Shown here piece after piece: positions 38,216 through 49,533 of a stretch of 64,000 nt of DNA (its first letter is position 1; each line of letters opens with the position of its first letter). Location of the stretch: positions 6,830,001 through 6,894,000 of the forward strand of contig NC_065570.1 of assembly GCF_937616625.2 (NCBI RefSeq). The letters are read 5' to 3'. This stretch comes from Mercurialis annua. Its lineage: Eukaryota; Streptophyta; Magnoliopsida; Malpighiales; Euphorbiaceae. A model generated the notes under the pieces. That model was not told the DNA's origin and ran no database searches. It saw nothing but the letters and a program-made list of their open reading frames with translations. The position numbers and the translations under genes were made by a program.

Positions 38216-39332
38216 CAATAAATGCGATAGAGAATAATATTATTAGTGGAGTTTTTTAAAAAAGCTTTTGGATAAATTAATATTTTTATGACATTTTCAA
38301 TTTAAAAACCTAAATCATTACAGAAATTTGAATGTGTATATAATTAGAGATGATAAATATGACAAAAATTCTACAAATTGAATCAAATATATATAAAAAA
38401 GAGCAGAATATTTAAAATAATTTGTCAAGAAGATAAAAAAATTACTAATTTAATTTTTTATTTGAAATTTGGGAGGTTAGATAACTTTTTATCCAATAGT
38501 GAAATATTTGTCGCATAATATTTGTCAAATTTGACCATTTCACTTAAACTAAAAAAACTCAAAAACATGTATTAATTTGTATATATTTTTATTAAGTTGT
38601 CTATAATAATTACTAATATTTTTATATTTGACTAATTTTTTAACATTAGAAAGTTATTTATTGTTAGGAATAAATTGAAAAAAGAGCAATAAATGTTTTT
38701 TTTAAAACTCTAAATTGACAAATATTATGGACCAAAAACAATTCTCAAATGCGACAAATATTATGGACTGGAAAAAGTACTAAAAAGGTTATGGTATGAA
38801 AGTGACAAATGTTTAAAGTTTAGGGGCATAAATTTATATTTAGCCTATATATAGTCTCTGTGGGATTTGGAAATAAAATAGCCCAAAACATGTCAAACAC
38901 TTGGCTATAATCATAGCCAAAAAGCAAATGATATAATGGAAATACAATCATTATCCATTTACACCCAATATTGACCTCCTTCTTCCATTGCTTTTCCTAC
39001 TCAATTATTTTTTGAGGATATATAAATTCATAGTATCAAACTAACAATGATTGCATGTGGCCGAAATCTTGTTAACATACATATATATAACATACATGTC
39101 CATACAAAATTGTTAAGGACAGAGAGAATGGGGGGACATGATTCTTGATTTCTTGTACTTAATATTTTTGGGGAATGGTAACATGATCCACAAGTTCTTC
39201 GGATCATATAAAATAGGTTTCATTATCTAAAAATATTCTAATTTTTATTATATTTATTTATAATTTCATCTTTTATTATTTTAATAATAGCCGGCTTTCA
39301 ATCTTCAATTTTAATTGTTGCTATTTCGGGTG
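38216..39332. other. AT-rich intergenic DNA
   Basis: No supported gene or element was found. Short repeated GACAAATATTATGGACC words occur near 38720-38780. Confidence 0.5.
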
Positions 39333-39467
39333 TTGCTATTCGCCGCCCGCTTTTACTTAGCACCGCACAGGCGAAAGACATTTCTGCCCCTCTAGCAAAA
39401 TTTCAAAAAAAAAATTCTCTAAACTCATTCGAACACACTCGAACAACTACGTAAAAAGTCGAGTAAA

Positions 39468-39827
39468 ATGACGGATAACGAGTATAATTCGTTGGGAAAC
39501 GAATATCGACGTTCGGAAACAAGTTTTTCCGGCTTTTCCGAGGTAAAAAATAGTTTTTTTAAATTTTTATTTAAATTTTTTAAAGGGGAACGATTGCGTT
39601 TCACGTTCTCTCCAGAGGAGGGGACGCCGGAATTCGGCGTCCTCTCCGGAGGAGAGGACGTGAAAACCAACGTCCCCTCTAGAGGAGGGGACGCTGAAAG
39701 AGAGGGGACGCCGAACGCCGGCGTCCACTCTTCTAGAGAGGACGCCGGCGTCCCCCTTTTCCGGCCGCGACCGAAACGTCGCGGCTGGAAACTAATTTTT
39801 TTTTTTAAAAAAAAAACGTTAAAATGA
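39468..39827 (+). CDS. Element-encoded frame, 119 codons, unknown
   Basis: It starts ATG just inside the left inverted repeat, with MTDNEYNSLGNEYRR, then Ser/Phe/Lys-rich sequence and a Gly/Glu/Arg region that is simply the translation of the palindrome cluster. There is no known domain. The start mirrors that of the minus-strand frame at 39974 (M-T/S-D-x-E), which argues that the first 10-20 codons derive from a real element gene while the remainder is replaced by repeats. Confidence 0.3.
   Translation: MTDNEYNSLGNEYRRSETSFSGFSEVKNSFFKFLFKFFKGERLRFTFSPEEGTPEFGVLSGGEDVKTNVPSRGGDAEREGTPNAGVHSSREDAGVPLFRPRPKRRGWKLIFFFKKKTLK
39622..39790. repeat. GC-rich palindrome cluster inside the TIR element
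   Basis: Dyads in order: GGACGCCG-GAATT-CGGCGTCC, CTCTCC-GGA-GGAGAG, CGTCCCCTC-TAGAG-GAGGGGACG, GGACGCCG-AACGC-CGGCGTCC, the uninterrupted GGACGCCGGCGTCC, and CGCGACC-GAAA-CGTCGCG. The shared core is GGACGCCG/GGGGACG. Its composition contrasts sharply with the AT-rich surroundings. Confidence 0.8.
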
Positions 39828-39878
39828 TTTTTTTAATAATTACAGTGATTTTTTATTGCATATTATTACGACTTTGTA

Positions 39879-39974
39879 TTACATATTATTACGATTTGTT
39901 AAACGTAAGTATTTATATTTTGCACGTTCATTTAGAAGATTATGGCGATTTTCATCTCGTTCGGAATCCGACAT
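39879..39974 (-). CDS. Element-encoded frame from the opposite end, 31 codons
   Basis: It starts ATG just inside the right inverted repeat with MSDSERDENRHNLLNERAKY and stops after 31 codons. It is polar and likely helical. It converges on the plus-strand frame at 39468. It is either a truncated duplicate of the same N-terminus or a palindromic rearrangement product. Confidence 0.3.
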   Translation of the reverse strand: MSDSERDENRHNLLNERAKYKYLRLTNRNNM

Positions 39975-40452
39975 TTTCGTAAAATATGAATTTGAATAGA
40001 GTTGAATGAGTTGAGAGGATTTATGTTTTTTGTTTATGAGTTGGTTTTCTATTAAAAAAATGAAAAGGGCAAAAATGTAATGTGGTTGTGCGGTGCTAAG
40101 TAAAAAGGGGCGGTGTTTAGCAATCCAGTTTTCAAATTGGATTACCAAAAAAAATCAAATATATGGTTTATATTGTTTCAATTTACATTTTTATTATTAA
40201 AAATTCAAACGTACAACAATATGAAAGGTATTTCTAATTTTTTATATGCTATTAACCTTTAAAAATAGGATATAACTAAAAATAAAAATTGAGACATGGA
40301 CTAAAATTGTATATTTTACAAGGTAAGTTCATAAATAAAAAAGTGAAAAAATAGAGTATTTTTGAATGGTTAAAAACTATAAAATAAATTTTAGGCACTA
40401 ATTCTATAATATGTACCATGAGAGACTCTACTTCAACATATGATAAAATAAT

Positions 40453-40797
40453 GGCCAAATGTTGTAAAAAGGTCAAACCTTTCATCAAAGTTTCACAAAC
40501 GTCCTGACCTTTCAATTTTGTCGATTTTGACCAAAAACTGATTATTTGGTTTCACAAAAGTCCTGACCTTTCAATTTTGTCGATTTGGCTAAAATGGATT
40601 ATTTGGTTTCACAAAAGTTTTGACCTTTCAATATTTGGCATGCCACATAAGCGTCACATAGGCAAATTGAAATCAAATTGAGAGTTGGCCAAAATTGAAA
40701 CCAAATAATTTGTTTTTGGCCAAAATCGACAAAATTGAAAGGTCAGGACTTTTGTGAAACTTTTATAAAAGGTTTGGCCTTTTTACAACATTTGGCC
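40453..40797. mobile_element. MULE-type MITE, 345 bp
   Basis: The ends GGCCAAATGTTGTAAAAAGG and their inverted copy form long TIRs (over 90 bp with gaps). TAAAATAAT is duplicated exactly at 40444-40452 and 40798-40806. Inside, the TTTCACAAAAGTCCTGACC unit is repeated about three times on the left arm. Non-coding. Confidence 0.88.
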
Positions 40798-41370
40798 TAA
40801 AATAATTGATTGGCAAACACATATTTGAATTCATATACTATTATAGTTATTTAATTGGATTACTTTTATAATTAATGTCAAAATATCATACAAGTCTATA
40901 ATAAAGATGGAGATGAAGATGCGAGCTAGTGACTTATCCTTTGTTTCTAGTTTGCGCTCAGTCTATTTTGCTAATTGAGCTAACTGCGGTTAGCAAAAAC
41001 TAATTTAGAAATCAAACGGAATTGATAATTTTGATTAGATTTGATTTGATAGTTCAATCAATTTAGTTTTTAATATAAAAAAATCTGTTACATGTTGGTT
41101 AGGTTTTAGAAAAGCAAAATTTCAGTTCGGTTTGATTTAAACAGAATGAACCACCCTGAGTACAGTGAGTTTTGTACTATATTTCCCATCAAGCTTCAAC
41201 GGGAATGGAATAAGATAGGAAATTATAACCAACAATCATAGCCCTACAACTTCATGAGTTTTGTACTTAATTTTGCATGAGTTTTGTACTTAATTTTGTT
41301 ATGGGTTTGTTGGTGGGTTTTTTCCCAAAAAATTGCCACAATAAAAAGTTATTCCCAAATAGTTCCTGGG

Positions 41371-41525
41371 GCATGAATCCGCAAGTCATACTTGCGGATT
41401 CATGCATGAATCCCCCTTAATCTTAATTAAGGGGGACCTAAACTGATTTCCAAGGTATCCGCAAGTATGACTTGCGGATACCTTTGTCCATATGGGTGGT
41501 AAGGGTGTGCTGAAAATGCACACCC
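41371..41525. repeat. Four hairpins inside each TIR arm of the MULE
   Basis: In the left arm: 41371-41405 (16-bp perfect arms, loop CAT), 41412-41435 (CCCCCTTAA arms), 41452-41484 (15-bp perfect arms, loop ATG), 41503-41525 (GGGTGTGC arms). The first and third share the core ATCCGCAAGT but have different outer arms. The right arm (about 42569-42723) carries the mirror image, so the element has eight hairpins in all. Confidence 0.88.
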
Positions 41526-42040
41526 AAACCCACTCTTTTCTATATTTTTTTTAAATTATAAATTTAAAAAATAAATTTTTTTATCCCTTATTTAATTTTA
41601 AGATAAAATATTAATTTTTAGGGTGTTTTCGGGTAGGTATTATAATTGTTAAAATTGATATTAAATGAAAATTGTTAATAAAATGCTAGAACCAAGTATA
41701 ATATAAAAAAGTGTTATAATTTATAATAAAATGTTAGGAATTTTAGAAGATTTTTTCTATTTTATTTAACTTTTAAAAAATATTAGAGAATTATAATTGT
41801 TAAAAGTTAAGTTAATTATATATTTTTAGTAAAATGTTAGAAATAATTGTTATAATTATTTATTGTTAGTAAAATGCCGTTAAAAAATACTTTGTATTTG
41901 AAATTGCTACCATAATTTATGGACAAATACTAAACATGTGAGTGATAGCTCGCGTCACCGACGGACTCAGCAGGGTTATCATATAAGGACCCGAATCTTT
42001 TGGGAATAACTTTTGGAACCCAGTTTTTTAATTTAAAATA

Positions 42041-42314
42041 CTCCCTCCGTCCAAATAGAGTTGTCCACTTTGAGAATTTTTTTTGTCCCAAAACTCTTGT
42101 CCACTTTCAAAAAGTAATTAATTTTTACACTCTATTCTCTTATATTACCCCTATTTAAAAGCTACTAATAAAAGTAAATTGCAAATGTACCGTATATTAA
42201 ATAGGGGTATGATAAGAAAAGTAAATTTTTTTTACAAAAACTATAAACAATAATTGTTTTTTTTTAAACTGTGTGATAAAGGCAAAGTGGACAACTCTAT
42301 TGGGACGGAGGGAG
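42041..42314. mobile_element. Stowaway MITE, 274 bp, inside the MULE
   Basis: TIRs CTCCCTCCGTCC with extended inverted similarity (AATAGAGTTGTCCACTTTG), flanked by TA on both sides (42039-42040, 42315-42316). This is the Tc1/mariner Stowaway hallmark. It is the same family as 61257-61539, in opposite orientation. Confidence 0.92.
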
Positions 42315-43037
42315 TAATTTTTATCATCTAACTAACAAATTATATTTAAAACTAAAGTAAATAAAACATTCACTAACCTATTGTAGCCTCAAGTAATAGT
42401 ACGTTGTCCACTTCTAAAATTTCGACGCTTTCTCCGATATTTGTAAATTACAAAATTTAAACCGAAAACACTCTAAAAATTAATATTTTATCTTAAAATT
42501 AAATAAGGGATAAAAATTTTTATTTTTAAAATTTATAATTTAAAAAAAATATAGAAAAGAGTGGTTTTGGGTGTGCATTTTCAGCACACCCTTACCACCC
42601 ATATGGACAAAGGTATCCGCAAGTCATACTTGCGGATACCTTGGAAATCAGTTTAGGTCCCCCTTAATCTTAATTAAGGGGGATTCATGCATGAATCCGC
42701 AAGTATGACTTGCGGATTCATGCCCCAGGAACTATTTGGGAATAACTTTTTATTGTGGCAATTTTTTGGGAAAAAACCCGTTTGTTGGTATCTTTTTAGT
42801 TTATTTTGCTATCGGTTTTTTGATATTGACTAAAACTTCATTGCACTGCAACTTAAACTTTAAAAAATATAAAATCATGGATCAAAATAAACTAAAAAGA
42901 TACCAATAAACACTCATACAAATGGGTTAGAAGATAGGAAAAGAAACACAAACAGAATCACATTCCTTAGTCTAAAATAACACATATATTCCACAAAGAA
43001 ACCAACAAAAAACAAAAATATAAACAAATATACAACT

Positions 43038-44271
43038 CTAATCTTGGCCTGAACGATCTGCATTGATCTCATCAAGAATCACCACCAGAGCCACAACAAA
43101 AGCATAATCAACATTTGGGTACACAGTCACACCAAAATTATCCGCATCAAACATTATAGTTGAAATATTGTGTTTCCTATGCATCTGCATTAAATATTCC
43201 ACAAATCAAACTTATTATTAGTATATTAATTTATCAAATAATATTAACTAAAATATGGGATTGGAGATTAGAGATGAGATATTCAATTACTTGTGCAATT
43301 ATGGTATTGGATTGACCAAGATAAATGGTGCAAGATCTTTCGAACCAGCTTCCTTTGATCTTGAAATCAGGAACATTTTCTGATGTGTTAGAAGCTAAAC
43401 ACACATCTAATTCAGTCTTGAATTGGAGCATAGATGATTTTTTCACAGTGAAGAGTAAATCTTGGTCATTTGTGCTTTCTCCTCTGAAAACCTTCCATCT
43501 CCTATGTGCAGTCATAATCTGAAAAATAAATATGCATTAGACCAACATTCTTGAATTGCAATATGCAATTTCATTGATTTTTATAATTTTTTTGTTCAAT
43601 TTCAAAAATTAACACTAATTTTTGTCAATTAGATAGTATTTTTGGTACAATGTACATGAAATGTTCTAGATGGATTCCAATTATAACACGGTACTTCTAA
43701 ACAACTTTAGACTAATACCTGCTCGAGCCGGAAACGTATCCTACAAGGTAAAGCTATAGCTCCAAATTCAATTTTTAAACAGACCATATATGAATACGGT
43801 TTGAAATCGCAACTTTATTTTATAGTTCAAAATTTCACAAATATATTTTCCAGGAATCAATTTTTTGCCATTGCTAATTAAATACTCTCTAAAATTAAAC
43901 TAAAGTTATTGTTAATTTTTTAGCATTGACATAAAATTACTGAAATTAAAAGTTATCCGAAACGAGATTGGAAAAATTGAAAGCATTAATTAAAGTACCT
44001 TTTGTTGGAAGGTGGCGATTTTGTTACCGGCGGTGTCAAGCAAATGACGCCGATCACGAATACTCAACATCTTACTCTTCACCCTAAAAATAACAGCTCC
44101 GTTAACGTCGGTGACGCCAAAACTAGTCTCACCGAGAGAGAAAAGCTTGGTGGCAATTTTAAGATCCACCGGATATTGAGCCAAGAATTGTGGTCCGATC
44201 ACCACCACCGGCCGTTCTAAAGGCAAATATGTTGTCATCGCCGGCACCGGATAGCTGGGTTGGCCTGCCAT
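43038..44271 (-). CDS. LURP-one-related (LOR, DUF567) protein 1
   Basis: Member of the LOR family, a tubby-like beta-barrel fold; Arabidopsis LURP1 is needed for basal defence to oomycetes, and most paralogues are uncharacterised. Exons in coding order: 43999-44271, 43291-43518, 43038-43184. All are GT..AG with phase 0 junctions, giving 215 residues, a usual length. Diagnostic segments are ERPVVVIGPQFLAQYP, FGVTDVNGAVIFRV, the RRHLLDTAGNKIAT block, RWKVFRGES, DFKIKGSWFERSCTIY and the C-terminal YPNVDYAFVVALVVILDEI. No signal peptide or membrane span is needed; the last hydrophobic stretch is the family's buried C-terminal helix. The frame is intact. A paralogue with the same intron positions lies at 62075-63963 on the same strand. 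Confidence 0.92.
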
Positions 44272-44994
44272 AATTTGATCGATCGTAGATATTAAGACTA
44301 AGAGAAATTAAATTCACCGGAAAATAAAACTTGAATTTATGTTTGGAATTAAAAATGAAATGGATAAAATAAAAATGGAGATTTAAATAGTATGGTTTTG
44401 GCGTGTTTAGGATGTTTCTTTGTAATTGGTTTCATTAGATAACAGAGACATTAAATTATTAATAGTATACGATTAACTATTAAGTAAACGCGTAACGAAT
44501 TTGACCATACTTTTACATATTTTTGTAAAAGGTTTTCTTAATCTATTTGGAATATCTGTAATATCACATTAAAATAGTATACATGCATTTCCTAAAACAA
44601 AAAAAAAATGGTATACATACATCAAATTTCTTCCAATACATAATACTATTTTTGGCACTAAAACAAACATATATCTTTTACTTTTAAATATAGCATTTTT
44701 TTTATATTTTTAACTAATTAATCAAAAAAAGATAATAAGTATAAGTTTTTTATGTTGTTACAAAATAAAATACAATAAGTATTATTTATTTTAAAATAAG
44801 TATCAATTAAAACTGGAATTGCATGTGCTAGAAATGTTGAAAAACATGAACATTATATTAATTATTTGAATTAACACACTGGTTCAAAATAAATACAATA
44901 AATTATTATTATCAATTCATTATCTATATATTTTGGCAATTATATCAAATATCAACGACTAAGGTGAAGCTGAAATTGATATATTATAAATTAT
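44272..44994. other. LOR1 upstream region, AT-rich
   Basis: Presumed promoter of LOR1 followed by AT-rich DNA. No convincing motif beyond TATA-like strings was found. Confidence 0.45.
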
Positions 44995-45700
44995 TATTTT
45001 TTTAGAAAGAATTTGCTCTTTATTAATTAAAAGAAATTAACAATGAGTTTATTGACCGGAAAAAAAAATTAACGTCAAATGAGTAATATCTACTGATAAA
45101 ACAATGCCCCATTTAACAATGGCATCGACAACATGGTTATAGAATCTTATAACACTGCTGAAAACAAACCAAACAGTTCAATGAACTAGCAAAACAATCC
45201 TCAATAACGAGTTGAACATATGAATTGCATTATGCGGATTATGGAGTCTTTGGATAACCCCGACTGAATCCAATCCCAAAACCAATTGCGAGCTGCTAAT
45301 ATTTGCATCTAACTTCAAATCAATTGGACAGCAAATGCTTCAGGTAGCTCGACATCAATCACACTCTACAAAATACACACACCGCTTTTAATGACCTCGC
45401 CTAAACTGTCCCCACATACAGCACCAACAATCGTATGTTTCTTCTATATAGACATCGCTGCATATATGTTTACCTTAACTGTGAGAAGTGGAGGAGGCTG
45501 CCAACCCAGACCGGCAGGAATTGCAGCAATGTTGGACGTTTGAGGCAGCTTTGGCGCAGTAGAAAGCAATGTCTAGAGGTTTCTAAATATTAAAAACGGA
45601 GGCACCCTTTTATTTCCAAACACGATATTATTCCTATCATTCTAAATCGTCCACATAGTAAGCACAAACATTTGGGGCTCCTAAGACTTTGAAAAACTAG
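44995..45700 (-). pseudogene. LINE 3' end relic with RNase H-like domain
   Basis: The minus-strand translation with several stops contains NNIVFGNKRVPP, then WQPPPLLTVKVNIYAAMS, IVGAVCGDSLGEVIKSGV, VELPEAFAVQL and FWDWIQS. This is the order seen in plant L1-type LINE RNase H domains (RVT_3-like), including the normally Asp-bearing KVN(I/V)D strand, here Tyr. The copy ends in an A-rich tail near 44995-45003. It is a 5'-truncated, decayed LINE. Confidence 0.65.
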
Positions 45701-45719
45701 ACATAGAGTTCAGCAAATG

Positions 45720-46002
45720 CACCGATGGGGTATGTGGATTATGTTGATACAGTTGATATTAATCTTTTGACTTATACTTTGAAAATAGGTGAAATCCCGA
45801 TGAGCCGCAGTCATATAAAGAGGCAGTGCAGAGTAGAGAGTTATTCAAATGGTTAACTACCATGAATGAGAAGATGTTATTTCTTAAGAAAAAAACTGTA
45901 CATGGGAGTTGGTATCTCGACAAAAAGGAGTGAAACCGGTAGGATGCAAATGAGTCTTTAAGAAGAAAGAGAGTATTCCTGCAGTTGAATCAGCTAGATT
46001 CT
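45720..46002 (+). pseudogene. Decayed copia polyprotein (outer element), left part
   Basis: With stops and frameshifts, the plus strand reads through a copia pre-RT segment: PQSYKEAV-like, then LFKW..TMNEKM.FLKKKTVHGSW, then KPVGCK and KKESIP-like words, as in Tnt1-type copia. It is cut at 46002 by the inner copia and resumes at 57910. GATTC at 45998-46002 is the target copy. Confidence 0.6.
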
Positions 46003-46149
46003 GATAAGGCAGTAGTTGAATAGTATATTCTTTGTATTCAAATAAGTTAATGTATCCCTATAATTGCTCATTGTATATTCTGCATATTAGGCAACCAACG
46101 GTACCCAACACACATGCCTTTTTAATTCTTCTCCTAATTATTTAGAACT

Positions 46150-46959
46150 AAATTTTTTTGGATGTCTTTGCTATCCTTGGTTAAAACCGTATGCACCCAA
46201 TAAATTGTCTCCTAAATCGTCTGCCTGTATTTTTATGGGGTACAGTAAAATGCACAAAGGTTATCATTGTTATAATTTAACTTCTAAAAAGTTATTTGTC
46301 TCACGTCATGTATTATTTGATGAACAGGTGTTTCCTTTTTTAAAAGATGATGTTCCAGTATCAAAGTCCACCTCAAACTCACCTGCCACTATTTTTCTAC
46401 CTGGTCAACTAGAAAATATCAACGAATCATGTTCAAGTTTGAATAAAAATCTGGTAAATACTATTCCACCTGATTCTTCAAATCCCATTACAAATCAAAG
46501 TCCTCATTTTACTCCTTCATTATCCCCATTACATTCAAATTTACCTCACCAACCACATTCCAATCCATCACCCACAACCAATTCGATCAACCCTTCTCCT
46601 ATTATTGCTGATTCATCACAACACTCCATACCTCATAATACCGTTTCTTCTTCTGATACATATAAAACTCATTCCATAGTGACCCGAACTCAAACAAATT
46701 CATTGAAGCCCAACAAAAAATATGCTTCGCAAGCTACAACTGAATTTGAACCTTCAAGTTTCACAACTGCTAGCAGAATTCCTAAATGGTGTACTGCTAT
46801 GCAAGAAGAATATGATGCCTTAGTTCACAATGGTACTTGGTCTCTTGTTCCTTTTGATCCTTCTATGAATGTCATTGGATGTAAGTGGGTGTATCGTATC
46901 AAAAGAAACAAAGATGGTTCGATTTCTCGTTACAAAGCACGTCTCGTGGCAAAGGGATT
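46150..46959 (+). pseudogene. Copia polyprotein: end of integrase to start of RT
   Basis: The frame opens with FGCLCYPWLKPYAP and SACIFMGYSKMHKGYHCY, the conserved C-terminal copia integrase block. A Ser/Pro/Asn-rich linker follows, then WCTAMQEEYDALVHNGTWSL and GCKWVYRIKRNKDGS, which open the copia reverse transcriptase (RVT_2). It stops being coding at 46960 where the gag-only element begins. There is no start codon of its own; it is the middle of a former polyprotein. Confidence 0.88.
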
Positions 46960-49520
46960 TGTCACGACCCAAAACTATTGAGCCGCAACCGGCGCTAGGG
47001 AACGGGAGTGGTAGCTCCGGAACCCGTAGCAAGCCTAAAATCACAATTAATTTTTCGCAAATATAATATAAACAAACAATATCAAACAGCGAAAGCAAAT
47101 GTACATATAATTATACATTTACACTAACTGTATCAAAACCTCGCGGGCTCTGGTTACCGTACCCTGTACGAACTGGCCTCGCGGTACTATATACATCAGT
47201 TAGTGTTTCAAACATCTCACCGGCACCTGGGGCCGTGGATTATATACTAAACACGTAGCCTATCAAAATGCATATAAAACAATAACAGCAGTTAATATAT
47301 ACAATCAAAATGAACTGCTGACTAGGCTACTATACTACTGACACAGGACCACTACTGCAGCATTCACAGAAGTCAGAAACTAACATATACAGCTGACTTC
47401 TGGACTTCAAAATTGGCCTCTAGCTAGGTCCACCAACTAAGCACCTGAAAGACATCAAAGGTGAGGGGTCAGTATTTGGGGAAATACTGAGTGAGTTCAC
47501 AGTTTACTAACGGTATTATTATAAAAATATAGCATCGCATTTCAAATCAATATCAATATAAAAATACATATGAACAAGTACTCGATCCTTTCGAAACTAA
47601 AATCCTGAAACATAACATAATTCTCTATTGTTCAAATCATACTGATTCCAATAGTCCGACCCGGGAATGCTCACACTCTACCACGTCAGTCTGGACATAT
47701 CTCTTAATCCCAAAGTGGCACTAGATACGGGGCTCAGGTTACTCTAACCGAGTTCACTCTCGTGGGGCTCAGGTTATTTTAACCGAGTTCACTCTCGTAT
47801 CAAATTCATATTTTAACTTTCATAATTATATCATCCATGCATATCAAATCGTACCTCATGGTCAGACACGCTAGACTGACACATTACTGGTGATCACACA
47901 GCCTATTGACACCCAATAGATAGCTAGTTTCGTTGGATCGTATACTAGGTCCTTGTACGTAAAAACTTATTCAAAACATATAACATATCAATAATTCAAA
48001 TATATATAGTGCGATGCATATCAACAGCATATAGATAGTAATACCAAAATAGTATCAATTGATAATACACGAAAGTAAAATACAACTCACAGTGACCGCA
48101 ATCCAATCACAAATATGGTCGATGAGATGATATGCCCTTGCTAGTCCGCTTCTACTGACTCCACTACTTGCTGACACGTCTGATAAATCGTTAATAGTTA
48201 GACGTGATTCTCGCATTCTTATACGTATAATACTTTTAAGTTCTAAGTTTAAGTTGATTAGATTCCATTTCTAGTTTGCTTCTAAACTCGATGATCCTTA
48301 GTCGTACTTGCGACTTATCGAGTACTATTCCTCGTACTCGAGAATTATATGACTTTTCTTAACTAATTAACATTCACTTCTATAATGTTTTACCTCCATT
48401 TCAGGACATTTGACTGAGTTTCACACTCAAATCAAGCTATCGGAGGCTCATTTTCGCTCCCGGAAGTCCCACGGAGGTTCTGGTCGAGTTAGGGCACGTC
48501 GTGTCACCTTGGCACGTCGTGCCCTTCAATTTTTGTGAAGGGCACGTCGTGCCCTTCATGGTGCACGTCGTGCACCCCCTTGGTGCACGTCGTGCACCCT
48601 TGTGGTGCACGTCGTGCGCCTGCACGACGTGCTGAAGTGCAGCACGTCGTGCACCGACGTGTGCAGCGTCTTTTCCGGCGCCTCTGAGCCATTTCCGGGG
48701 CTCCAAAACTCCCAAAACTCATACCACTTCATACCCAATTCATTTAAACACTTATCTTATTATTTTACAACTCAAAAACGTCAAAAACAACTCGATTCCT
48801 AACCGTACGATTCGAACGAAACTTCCTATACGAAACAGCCCCTATTCTTCGAGTTTAACACCAAATTTCGAGATATTTACCTTAATTTGAAGCTTAGGAT
48901 TGATAGAGCTTTCAATTCCGAAGAGTTTGCCGCGAAAATCGCTCGAAACGGACGCCGAACGGCGAAACGGCGAAGAAACGAAATCGATCGGCGATTTCTT
49001 TCACTTTCTGGAGCCTTCTTCTTCTTTCTTTCTGATTTCTTCATTTCAAAAGAAATCCTTATATATCATGGCTAAATTCTATTTTTCGTCCTTGTTTTCT
49101 TTAATGAATACAATCTATCCTTTAAACTTTTGTTTCGTACGATTTAGTCCATAGCTAAATCATTAAACTCTTTTATTACGACTTACACGTATTACTTATA
49201 TCCGATAAATAATACGAAGCTCGATATTAACACTTTCCCGTCAAACTTATAAATTTCCATTTTTAAGACATAGTGGCTAAATTACCACTTTGGTCCCTGA
49301 ACTTCATTTTGGGCTTTCCTTGACATTTTTCCTTTTAATTCCAATTCTAACTTTAGAATTGAAATATAACCTTGATTTCCACATAACTAATTTCCCAAAA
49401 CCGACCTACTAAAACTTATTCATCTTAATTTTATCGGATAACTTTCCGATGTCGCCACTCTGGCGACTCAAAATTGGACACGTGGTCCAATTAGCTAATT
49501 AATTATTTTGGGGTATTACA
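46960..49520 (-). repeat. 3' LTR of the gag-only element
   Basis: 2561 bp, TGTAATACCCC..GGGTCGTGACA in element sense. It shares termini and internal blocks with LTR-B (4041-6668). It contains a palindrome cluster (48494-48655) and a TATATAAGGA box near 49057-49066. Confidence 0.93.
48494..48655. repeat. CACGTCGTG palindrome cluster, 3' LTR copy
   Basis: Eight copies of CACGTCGTG or its complement lie in about 160 bp. 48536-48558 is a perfect 23-bp palindrome around a central T. 48560-48576 and 48582-48598 are GGTGCACG-T-CGTGCACC. Another copy has GGCACG..CGTGCC arms. The core is constant while the outer arms vary symmetrically (CCC/GGG, ACC/GGT). ACGT cores resemble plant bZIP sites. Confidence 0.92.
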
Positions 49521-49533
49521 TTCTTCCCCCCTT
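49521..49533 (-). other. Polypurine tract of the gag-only element
   Basis: AAGGGGGGAAGAA on the minus strand, immediately upstream of the 3' LTR. It primes plus-strand DNA synthesis. Confidence 0.85.

Larger units (their letters stand above)
39333..40123. mobile_element. TIR element of about 791 bp with convergent ATG-initiated frames
   Basis: The left end TTGCTATTCGCCGCCCGC and the complement of the right end TTGCTAAACACCGCCCC continue into a shared TTTTACTTAGCACCGCAC, giving TIRs of about 35 bp. Weaker inverted similarity runs on (GACATTTCTGCCC against TACATTTTTGCCC; CTCATTCGAACA against CTCATTCAACT) up to an ATG on each side. I could not find a convincing target duplication, so exact ends and superfamily are open; a MULE-like element is my best guess. 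The middle is a GC-rich palindrome cluster. Confidence 0.6.
41315..42779. mobile_element. Long-TIR Mutator-like element, 1465 bp
   Basis: It starts GGGTTTTTTCCC and ends GGGAAAAAACCC, with near-identical inverted arms of about 310 bp (41315-41630 and 42465-42779). The 10-bp duplication GTTTGTTGGT is perfect at 41305-41314 and 42780-42789. There is no transposase; the centre contains a Stowaway. Long TIRs with a 9-11 bp duplication fit the Mutator superfamily. Confidence 0.9.

Noticed and set aside
48437..48715. 92-codon Thr/Cys/Arg-rich frame, duplicated at 55266-55544
   Set aside because: It is the translation of the CACGTCGTG palindrome cluster in the LTR and is duplicated only because the LTR is.
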